This document shows positions 23,701 to 35,700 of a stretch of DNA of 64,000 bases, piece by piece (position 1 is the first letter of the stretch; each line of letters begins with the position of its first letter). Where the stretch lies: assembly GCF_018873765.1 (NCBI RefSeq), contig NC_057923.1, positions 8,134,413 through 8,198,412 of the forward strand, read 5' to 3'. A program made the position numbers and the translations under genes. The notes under the pieces were generated by a model that worked only from the letters and a program-made list of their open reading frames with translations, did no database searches and was not told the origin of the DNA. This DNA is from Telopea speciosissima (lineage: Eukaryota; Streptophyta; Magnoliopsida; Proteales; Proteaceae).

Positions 23701-26700
23701 CGGCTTAGAATTAGGATTTGAAATTTACATGGTTGTGAAGTAGACTGTTAGCACTTTTTATACATGTATTTTAAGCCCCTAATTCATTCAGGAAGTGCAT
23801 GTATTTTGGGTATCATTATGAGGTTAATGTAATTCTGTCCAGCGCATATGCCTATGGGCCGAATCCGAAGATGACCTCTTCTGATGAAATGTGGCTCTAT
23901 CAGTCTAGTTTCACCCATAAAAAGACTTGATTAAATTAATTTCTGGAAGGGACAAATTATATTTTTGCCGCACTCTTGAGTGCAGGTTTTGTTATAGTTT
24001 TGAACCCAAGTTGTGCTCAATTTTTTAGCAAACATAGAGACCTTAAAATAAGTTGATGTCTTCTGGTGATTTGTGTATTTATGAGTCTAATTAACCTATA
24101 AAAAACTGAGTTATTTGAATTTTGAACAATGGAGTTAAGACACTGTGAGTGCACGGTGGTCGTTCTGTTTGGGCAGAAAAGGTTCCTGTCAGTATCCTGG
24201 TTTGGGCTTGGATTTGAAGGGACTTAGAGGTCTAGTTTGGAGATGGGTCCTTATGATGATTGATGGGATTTTAAGTCTAGTTGAATAATATATAAGTTGT
24301 ATATCTAGTGGATCTCTATGTTAGAAGTTATGGCATTAGGAATTGACTATTGGTAGAGTGGGATTGTACATCGTATGAGAGAGAAACTAAAGACTTGGTA
24401 AAGGTGTAATTCTATTCAAGTAACAAAGTGAGTGAATCATAGATTTTTGCATGATTGATATGCCTTATATACAATGTTATGTGAGTGAATCATAGATTTT
24501 TACATGGTTGATATGCCTCTTATACTATGATATGAGCGAACCGTTATTCTCTTATATTTCAGATGCTTTGTGATTGTTTATGATGTTTACAAATATTAGA
24601 TATTGTTTCATGCTTTACTATGAGTGACATTCCATGTATGCGTCATAAGTTTAAAATTATATGAATGTGATGAAATGCCATGACAACATATGTTAGAATC
24701 TCATTAAGAATATAAAGAAAAAATTGGCCATAAGTTCTCAGATCCAGACACTTAGAATTCAGAACTAGAAGCCAGACTGCACCCCTTTCCAGAAGGGGCT
24801 TAGGTTCTGGATGAGGACACAAGAACAAAATTGAGGATAAAACCTCCCACAAGGGAGCACACTGCCCTCTAGAACCAGAACCAGAATGAGGGTAAGGATG
24901 GGAATTCCCTTACTCTTCCAGAACCGGATCATGACTTCCCATAGGGGAGTTTGTTTGACCCCAGACCTGGTCCAGTCAGCCGGGGTAAAAGTGAAATGAC
25001 TCTCGGTGGTGTTTAGCCGGGTAATACAAGAATCATAGATTTTTGGTATTCTTGAGAGATCTCCATTGTATTTTCTTCCATTACATAGTGAATCATCTTC
25101 AGCTTCGTCCGTGGACGTAGCACATCATATTGGTGTGTGAACCATGTTAAATCTCTGTTTCATCTCTGCTCTGTTTTGTTTCTTCATGTTTCTTGGTGTT
25201 TGCGTTAACACTCATCCTTAGTCCTTTGCCAAGTTTTAAAACTAGATTTCTTAGCCTTAATGGTTGTTTGAACTTCATCATTCCATCACCAAGTTTTCTT
25301 AGATGAATACCGTTTTTCTTTAGATTCGCCTAGAACTTCTTTAGCTACATTCTTAATATAAGCAGCCATCTCGTTCTACATCATATTAGTGTTTCCATCA
25401 AAGTCCCACCTTCTTTGTTGTACTAATTTCAGGCATCTCCTTTTAAGTTCCACCATCTTATCCTATGGCAAATAATCTCACATTTCCTATGTTTCAATGT
25501 TTTAAAACGCATTTCTATGACTATTAATCTATGTTACGTGGTTAGGCTCTCTGCTTTTATAACCTTACAATCTTCAAATAATAACCTATTGGTCCTTCTA
25601 GTTAAAAAGAAATCTATTGGGCTACTATTATGCTCATTTTTTTAAGGTTATTTAGTGTTCTCTCTTTTCCAAGGTTCAAAAACTCGTCTCGATTTGGTGT
25701 CTCAACCTGGTCGAGACGACCGAGATCTCACCGAGATAGTGTATTTTTTATTTTGTTTATGATGTTTCAGTGGGCAAATGGCCATAGTTGGCTCCACAAC
25801 TTTAAGGGAAGCTTGTTTTAGGCTTATTAAACATATTTAAATCTTCAAATTGTAAAATAAAAGCACCCAATTTGGTATTTTGGATTTGCACCCTTGGTTG
25901 GCAGTAATCATTGAACCCTTAACGTAATATTGCCTATTCTACACATTGTTTGAGTGCTATGAGACATAATTGACAAGTAAAACAAGTAAATTATGTAATA
26001 ATGGATGAAGACACATAATATTGAATAATTATTTAAGAAATAGTTCAAGACTTAAAGTTTCTACTACAAACCACAAGATACAGTGTTCACAATGCATATT
26101 ACTTGGACACCCAACCCAAGTACAATAAATAATCATAAGTCATAGACACTTTACTACCCTAGTCTTCCACGTCTCAACTCCCAAGTCCCAAACAATACAT
26201 ACTATGACTCTATGAGTACTGAGGAGGTCGAGATTCTCGAAATATTTGAAATTTTGGTTGAGTTATTCGAAACTGTGCATGTTTTGTGTCTCATATGTCA
26301 TCTCGTCTTGAGGAGCTTGAGATTCTCGAGATATTCGAGATCTCACCGAGATTTCGGCAAGTTTTTGAACTATGCTCTTTTCAAAGCATGCGTTTACTAT
26401 TGATAGATCATAAGCCATAGAAAAATCTAAAATGGGAGTGTCCTCATTTCTATCTCCAAAACTATATCCTCTATTCTTCCATAACTTATACTGTTTTTTC
26501 CAACATGTCAATTTAGATCTCCCCTATAATAATCTTTTCTCTTTGATTAAATCTTTGAACTAATCTATCAGTGTTTTCCCAAGATTGTTTCTTAATATTT
26601 TCATCCAATTCTATTTATTATACAACCGCAATTTTTAAATCTTTATTTACTACTATTCCCACCCCGCTTCAATTATTTTTATCTGCAATATACCAAAGTT

Positions 26701-29700
26701 TATAGTCATCTAATTCCTTAGTTTTTTACCCTTCCATCTAGTTTCTTGTATACAAGTTATGTTAATTCTTCTTCTTCCCATTATATTTATCAATTCTAAA
26801 TTCTTTCCCGTTAAAGTTGCTATGTTCCAAGATGCTAATCTAATCTTACATTTTTGCACTAACTTCTTTACACACACTTGTCCATGGTGCGAGTACCCTT
26901 GCCCACTTGTCTCCATATCCGGGTACTGAAGCTGTGTGTCGCTTACAAGGATGCCCTAGCTAAATCCTTGCTCACTATTCATGACACCTGATCATAGTGC
27001 AACACGTCACTTCCGGGGTATGCTTTAGTATAAGGTCAAAAATATAAAGTTCTAGGATCCATGCAAAAGGGTTTGGCTAATGTTTTTATGATGCCAGCTG
27101 CCGACCTAATGCACCAACCCTCCTTTTTCTGGGCTTGGGACCGGCAGGAGAAAACACTGGCGGAGTTTAATCCAATTTTCTAGTGTTGGATTGTATGGGC
27201 CAGAATACTGTGGGGCTATTCTGGACTTTTTACCTATTTTAGGATATGTACAGCCATGTCGGCTTAGTTAGGGACAGTTCTGTCCATGTAATATTTTCTA
27301 TTGATTATAAATATATGGCTTGGGGTCTGCCTTAGACTATCCAAGCATTCAGCTCTAATTTTATTCCTGTTAACATGGCATCAGAGCAGGTTTCGTATTA
27401 GGGCCTCTCCTTTCTCCTTTTTTCAGCCTTCTCTTTCCCTTCTTTCTCTCTCTCTCTCGATCTCTTCCTTTCTTCCCTTGTTTCTCTTATCCCAATAGGG
27501 CAGCACTGATGAGGTGATCAATAGATCAAGTTGCTGCCCTTTCTCACCTCATTCAATGCAAGAAAAATTCTGATCGATAGGAACCTCCTCCCTGTCTGTG
27601 ATATTTGAAGCTTCAAGTTCTTGGATTGTTTCCCCATCAATTTATTAGAACCAATTTCTCTTATTGAAGATCAAGACCTGCAGCAGATTTTTTTCCAAAC
27701 AAGTTTCTATCTACAGCCACCTATTGTGAAGACCTCCTGGTATCGATTACTCCCAAAATCAGGGTTTTCTCAAAACCCTGACATATATCAATCTTGGAGT
27801 TATAGGTTTCTGTTGGTGCTGATATTTGAAGGACTGATCAAGCCCCTTTGGAACTCAACTCGACCAAAGTTTCGGTGCCAAACAGTGTTTTTTTTGAAGG
27901 ACTCTCCCCTTCATCGATTTCAGCCAAAACAGGGTTTTTTTTCAAAACCCTAACAATGTCGATCTAGGGGATTCCCTTGTCTGCTACTGCTGATTTTTGG
28001 AGACATACATTCTCCCATTGAAAGAGGATTCTCCACCAAATTTCAGCCCTTACCTTGAAGGGATTCTTTGGTTTCTCATCCCACCAACTTCTCTGTGATC
28101 ATGGGTGACTCAGTTAATTCGACTGCAACTTCTGTTGGTGATGACCAAGGCAAATCAAAATTTCATACCTTTCCTCCTAATCCAATCAAATTGGGTTACT
28201 TGTTTTGATCTCGATCTGCTTCCTTTGCCATTGCTGGCCGTGGCCTCACTGGTCACATTAATGGCACCACTGTTATGCCAACTGAGACTGGTCATACTCA
28301 AGATAGATGGCTTGCCAATAATGGGGTGGTCATGTCATACCTCATTGGTTCGATGACTTCAGATGTTGCGCATGGATTTCTTGTCCTTGATACAGCCTCT
28401 CAAATACGGGTTGCTTGCAAGGAAACTTATGGGCAGCTTGGCAATGATGCTCAGGTGTATGAACTCTGGCAGAAGGTCCTTCACACTACTCAGGGAGAGT
28501 TGTCAATCTCTAAATACTATGCTACTTTGCGCAGCCTTTGGCAGCAATTGGACCACTTCTCTGATTATCACCCTACTACAGCTGCTGACATTACTTCTTA
28601 CAAGAAGCAGGTGGACAAGATTAGAGTTTATGGCTTTCTAGCTGGTTTGAATGTGGAGTATGACCAAATTCAGGTTCAGGTGTTGGGCCATAAACCTTTT
28701 CCCACTCTTGAACATTTCTATGCTTTGGCCTGCTCTGAGGAAAACCGTAGGGCTGCCATGCTGCAGCTACCTATTACTGACAGATCAGCCCTCAAGGCTG
28801 TTGCCCCGGCTACTCTTGCACCTGTTGGCACTGCTTCTCTTGGTGATTCTACTACATGTGTTGGTTGAACTGTGGGTTAGAGAGAGGGAAGAAAGAAATA
28901 GAATTGATTTAATGAGAGAAAGACCCCCTCTAAATAGAGGGGAAGTTACAACTTATATAAGCTAGGCGATGTGGGACTAAACCCACACAGCCAACTAAAC
29001 ACTTAATAACTTAAAATTAACCCCAAAAGGACCAGAATACCCCCACGGTATTCTGGTGTACATTATTCTAACACTCCCCCTCACGCTAGATTATACAAAT
29101 ATGAAAGAAGGAAGATCCAGCGTGGACTAAAGAAAAAAACTCTACTAAAGAAAAACTCTCTCCATAACAATGTTAACACTCCCCTTCAAGTTGGTGCATA
29201 CAAGGTACTATTACCCAACTTGAATAAAACGGGAAAAATAAGTTGTAGCAGAATCCAGCTTCAGAATGAATGCAGCTCCCAAATAGACCTTCAAGAACTT
29301 GAAAAAAAATAGACCTTCAAACTTGGACAGACTTGATCAGCAAAAAAGGCATCTCTCACCAATCTTTGTCCAATAATGAATCTCTGAAGTATAATCTTGA
29401 ACATAAGCAACTAGGGTAGCCGGCAAATGAGTCAAGCAGCAGTAAAGAATATTAAGCAACGGAAAAAGCTACCAAACTGTAGGATCTCATATGGACAGGT
29501 AATAACCAAATATCTTCAAAACTTTTAAGGCCAACCTCCCCCTTATGACAAACTTTAACCCAATAACAAAGTAGATACCCATTGGCAATGGTGAAACCTC
29601 TGACCTTCTATGTTTTGCACCAAGTGTCCCTGCATGTTCTGCTCTCTGCAATGGCTGCAGGTATACTGTATATAATCCCCCCCTCACGTGTAGTGCACGT

Positions 29701-32700
29701 GGACATAAGAGAGATTAGGTTAGAGATAGGGCCAAACATAACATTCCAGAATGGTGCAATGGCTGCCAAGTGTAATGGAAAAAAGAAGAAAATGGTAAAG
29801 AAGAGAATACCATTAACTTCCAAGGGTGTTATGGGTAATGCCAAAGGTATGTTTTGGGAGGTGGTGAAAGAAAAACAGCAGTGGGGTAATGGAGTAGGAT
29901 TAACTTGGGCAACATAGAAAGCTCCAACCATCTTCCTTCAATCAACTAAACACTTTGAATGGAAACCCCTGTAGGGGAGAAACTCCTAACTCCAATATTC
30001 AGATCTGAAAAATATACAGATCTGATTCGAAGTAAGGAAATGCTCCAATTGTCAAGGCTTGATCAATCTTCAAACAGGGAGGAGCAATTGTGCAAATGTT
30101 TCCATGGTAGAAACTCCCACATGCAAGACAGTACTAAAGATATCTGGACAAACTGAATGGAAGTAGCCTCAACAAAACTAGATTAGATTTGAATCTATAA
30201 CAACGCTAGTATGCAAGCTCCAAAGTATGCCGGATATTAACCAGAAAGGCTCCACATGACTGAATAGGTTCGTAGGTGTAACCAAAAAAATCGTGGAACA
30301 CTGGTGTAATCCCAAAAAGGCTGATCTCCAGGGTAGCAGATTCGAGTCTTCAATAACGAGAGAAATTCGATCTCCAATAAAAGGAAACTTAGTTATAATC
30401 ATAAGGTAGCAGGATTCCACATGAAGGCAGCAGTAACACATCAACCAGGCATGCTTACAGAAGCCAATCAATAACACCAGCCAGGTAGGTAGTGAAACTC
30501 AAAAAAATAACCAGCAAAATAAGATAAATAACCAGACACATCCATAGGCAGTTGAAGCAGCCAGCCACATAAGAACAAGGAAAATAGGTTGATAATTGGA
30601 AAAATCGAGCCATAAGAATAAACCTGAATTTTTTCCAAAAATAACTGATGAATGACGCTGAAATATGGGTTGAATACTCCTCTGATATGTATAAGACTCT
30701 CCTCAAAATATGAGCGTGATAGGAAAACCCTAACCCTAAAATCGATTGTTGTCAGGGTTTTAGAAAACCCTGAAATTGAGATTGATTTAGGGAAAGGGGG
30801 CTGTAATTGCTGATGTAGACATGTAATAGATGCTGACCAAGGCTATTAGAATGGAACCTCCAAGGTGAACAATCAATCTCCAGTAAGAGTGAGACCTAAT
30901 CTTCAAAGGGGAGAGACTCCAAAAAATCGTAGAAGTAGAGTAGGGCAGCATTACAGCACTACACCAGCATAAAGGACCTTCTTCAAGCCTTGAACTGATG
31001 AAGGAGAGTTCTCTTTTAATGTTAGAACCACCTCCAAAGCACTCGAACAACAACAAACATCCCTAGCCTAAATCGATTTTTATCAGGGTTTTTCTAAAAC
31101 CCTAAAAAGAAGAGATCGATTGGGGTAGGGGTCTTCAAAAAACTTGGATAGGTGCAATATTGAGGTCGATTGGTCCTTGAAGTGGGAGTAATCAGCCCTC
31201 AAAAAATTAGCAAAAACTGAAACCTGAAAGTCAGGGTTTTTGGCAGGTTAAGGAATTTTTGCTGTAGAAACAAATCCAGCCATCTGAAAGGGTTCAAACT
31301 TAGGTCGAGTAGGGCTTGTAGTAATAGGGAATCGCCCCCAAAAGATCAGTTGCATCTGAAAAAGGAAACACCAAAATCGATTGGAGTCAGGGTTTTGAAA
31401 AACCCTGACAAGTTGAGATCGATTAGGGTATGGTGGCTAGAATTAATTAAAGCTTGGAGAAAAAGGAAATAGGGAATGAGGATAATGGAATAGGGTAGAA
31501 AGGGGCTGGAGAAGGGTGCATAGGGAGCTCCAATGGTGGAAGGTCAGCCTTCAATAGTAATAGGAAGTCGATCTCCAAAAAATTATGGAAAACCCCAAAT
31601 TGCAAAGATAATTCCAGCAGTATTTTACTATAGAAAAGTAGATAGAATTGAGGAGGGCAGCAACTAAATCATTGATATGATGTTTACCTCATTAGTGCTG
31701 CCCCTGTTTTTGTGCTGAAAAGGAGAAAAACAGGAGCAGGAAAAAACGAGAAAAAAAGGGAGAAGAAGAGGAGAGATCGATTGGAGGAAAAGGAGGGAGA
31801 AAATAGGATTTTTCTCTCTCTAACCTAGATCAGACCAGCTTTGATACCGTATAGAAACCGCTTCCTCTAAAAGGCCGACCTTGTAGGAAAGGAAGGAAAC
31901 AATATGTATATCATACAGGAGCTCTAACACGACGGACTATCCAAAGGGGGACACAGGTGGATAAATAATTTTTTAACACCTGCCCGCTCCCAGGGGGACT
32001 CGATACCGTAACCCCTGCCTGCTCTGATACCATGTTGGTTGAACCGTGGGTTAGAGAGAGGGAAGAAAGAAATAGAATTGATTTAATGAGAGAAAGACCC
32101 CCTCTATTATAAATAGAGGGGAAGTTACAACTTATATAAGCTAGGCGATGTGGGACTAAATCCACACAGCCAACTAAACACTTAATAACTTAAAATTAAC
32201 CCCAAAAGGACCAGAATACCCCCACGGTATTCTGGTGTACATTATTCTAACACATGGGCTGTTGTTTGTGAGCAAAGTCACAAATCCTACCACACCAAAG
32301 AGAAGTGCTGGAAATTTCATGGGAAACCAGCTGACTTTGAAGCTAAAAGGGCTGCCAAGACAAAGACAAAGACAAAGCCAAAGAGTAAGGCTCATCACAC
32401 TGAGATTGTTACTACAACCCCTGTTACTGACATTGGTCTATTCCAATTTCCAAGATGATCTATAGGCATTCCTACATGTGCGAAGGACTTTTGTTGCTGC
32501 TGTCTCTACTACATCTGCTGATACTGCCAACTCTTTTGCTCCTTCAGGGTCACACTTTGCCCGGTCAGGTATTCCATTTGGTGGTCACTGTGCTTCTGTA
32601 GCTTCCCATCCTTGGATCATAGATTCTGGAGCTACAGATCACATGACCGGTTCCTCTAGCCTGTTCCATCGTTATTCTCCCACTTCTTGGAAAGACAAGG

Positions 32701-35700
32701 TCAAAGTAGCTGATGGTTCCCTTTCTTCCATATCTGGAAAAGGAATCATCAACTATACTTCCTCTCTTCCTTTGTCCTCTGTTTTACATATTCCTAATTT
32801 TACTACTAACCTTCTATCCATTAGTAGTATTACTCGTGATCTTAATTGCAAAGTAACTTTTTTTCCTTCCCATTGTGTTTTTCAGGATCTGGACTCTGGA
32901 AAGACGATTGGATTGGGTAAAGTACATGGTGGATTGTACCTGCTTGAAGATGGTCGTCCCTCTCCACCACCATTACCTTCTCCGCTACATCAGAACTCCT
33001 TGGTCTCTTATGAACTTTACCAATGGCTCTTTAGATTAGGTCACCCTCCATTAGGAATTTTAGCACATTTATCTCCTAGTTTTGTCACCCAATGTACGAA
33101 GGATGACTTTTTTTTTTTTTAGGCTTGTGTTCTGGCCAAATAGACACGATCAATTTATTCTTTATCAAATATAAGGAGTTCTTCTTGTTTTCAATTGGTG
33201 CACTCTGATGTTTGGGGTAAAACATCTCTTTCTGGTCACCGTTGGTTTGTTTCTTTTATTGACTGGCACTCTAGGAACACATGGGTGTATCTTTTACACA
33301 CAAAAAATCAAGTTTTTGAGTGTTTTCGGCATTTTCATAAAATGGTCCAAACTTAGTTCCAGGCTACTCTCTAAATATTGAGAAGTGATAATGGAACCGA
33401 GTATAAAGAATCTCAATTTCAAAAAATCTAGCTGACCATGGTATCGTTCACTAGACTAGTTGTGTTGATACCCCCTGCCCAGAATGGTGTGGCAGAAAGA
33501 AAAAACCGCCACTTGTTAGAGGTGGCCAGGGCTTAGATGTTTGCTAGACATATCCCATCTCAATATTGGGGAGATTCTGTCCTCACTGCTGCCTATCTCG
33601 TTAATAGGCTACCTTTTCGGGTTCTTGACTCCCATAGGAAGTTTTACTGGGGAATTCCTCCTTTATTGTTACTCCCAAGGTGTTTGGTTGTGTGTGTTAT
33701 GCTAGAGATACAAAATCTCCAGGCAAACTTGAACCTAGGGGGTTACGTTGTATTTTCTTGGGTTATTCTCCAACTCAGAAGGGTTACAAGTGCTACCATC
33801 CCTCTTCCCGCCGTACTTTGGTCAGTATGGATGCTATTTTTCATGAGACCCTTTCCTATTATTCTTCACCACCTCTTAAGGGTGAGAGTTCTAGTGAAGA
33901 TGTGTTGTCCTTTGAGGTTCCTCTTCTTCTAACCCCTACAGCTGCTGTCCAGGCCCCTACGGCTGCTGCCCAACCTCCTTTGACTGCTGCCCATTCTCCT
34001 TTGGCTGCTGCCCAGCCTCCTCTTGCTGTTCCCCCCTCATCCAAAGGGAGTCATTTACAGGGGGAGACCATGGAAAGGAGTGTTGTTGATGTTCCTATTC
34101 AGGGGGAGCTGACTCCAGTCCAGAGAACTATTGGTGAGTTTCAGAAGAAGATTGACAACTCAAATATGATCACCTATAAAAAGGGAAGCACCAAAAGGGG
34201 ATAGCTTCAATCCATTGTAGCACCGATACCCATCCAGTTGCTGGCTCAAGATCCAAATTCTTCCTCTCCTGGTAAGCCCTTTTCTTCCGACCTACCTATT
34301 GCTCATCGCAAAGGTACTAGAACTTACACTCTGCATCCTATATCTCGTTTTGTTTCTTATAGTTCTCTTTCTCCTTCTTTTTGTGCATTTGTATTTTCTA
34401 TTTATTTTGTTTCCATTCCTAAAAATTGGCAGGAAGCATCTACAGATGGAAAGTGGAAGGCAACAAGGTTGGAAGAAATGAGAGCACTACACAAAAATAA
34501 TACGTGGGATCTTGTGGCTCTTCCTCCAGGGAAAAAACCAGTTGGATGTAAATGGGTCTTTGTGGTCAAACAGAAGGTAGATGGGATAGTGGATCGTTAT
34601 AAGGCACAACTGGTTGCAAAGGGGTTCACTCAAACTTATGGAGTTGACTAGCAGGAAACCTTCGCACCAGTGGCGAATTTCAACACTATAAGGGTGTTGT
34701 TGTCTTGTGCTGCAAATCTTGGGTGGGATCTTCAGCAGTTGGATGTAAAGAATGCCTTCCTCCATGGGGAGCTTGAGGAAGAGGTATATATGGATATTCC
34801 ACCAGGCTTCTCTGATGACAGGACCAGGGGCAAGGTCTGTAAATTGAAGCATGCTCTTTATGGGTTGAAGTAGTCACCTAGAGCCTGGTTTGGCAGGTTT
34901 CACAAGGCTATGATTTCAGCAGGATATAAGCAAAGCAATGCTTATCACACTTTTTTCATCAGATGAGTTGGTGACAAAGTAACTATTCTTATAGTCTATG
35001 TGGATGATATTGTGGTCACTGGTAATGATGGCGATGCTATCAAGAAATTGAAGCACTTCCTTAGTAGTGAGCTTGAAGTAAAGGATCTGGGGACTAAAAT
35101 ATTTTTTAGGGATAGAAGTTGCTCGATCTTCAAAGGGCATCTTTCTTTCTCAAAGAAAATATATCCTAGATCTGTTGTCTGAGACTGGGTTGCTAGGTTG
35201 TCATCCTTCAGATACTCCTATGGAAGCTTCTACAAGACTTAAGTAGAAAGAGGGTGCACCTGTTGACAAAGGCCGTTATCAGCGATTAGTGGGCAAACTA
35301 ATCTATCTCTCTCACACACGACCTGACATAGCCATTGCTGTAAGTTTGGTGAGCTAGTTTATGCATGATCCTTATTCCTCTCACATGGAGGCAGTCCTTC
35401 GTATTTTGCGATATTTGAAGTCTGCTCCAAGAAAAGGAATCCTCCTCTCTCCAAATGGTCATCTAAAGATTAAAGCTTATACTGATGCCGATTGGGCTGG
35501 CTCTACTAACAGAAAGTTAATTTTTGGCTATTGTTCCTTTGTGGGTGGAAAGCTTGTCTCATGGCGTAGCAAGAAGCAGAATGTTGTGGCAAGGTCAAGT
35601 GCTGAAGCAGAATTCTATGCAATGGCACAAGGAATCTGTAAACTTTTGTGGCTTAGAGGATTGTTGCAGGATACTGGTGTTGTTGTCCATCTTCCCATGA

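Noticed and set aside
29582..29917. Open frame of 111 codons on the plus strand ([13 protein letters not shown]...)
   Set aside because: It lies inside the non-coding interior of the nested LTR element, overlaps an equally long minus-strand frame and has no recognisable domain.
33859..34044. Ala/Gly-rich minus-strand repeat protein
   Set aside because: It is the complement of the Ala/Pro-rich linker between integrase and RT in the Copia element ([14 protein letters not shown] on the plus strand).
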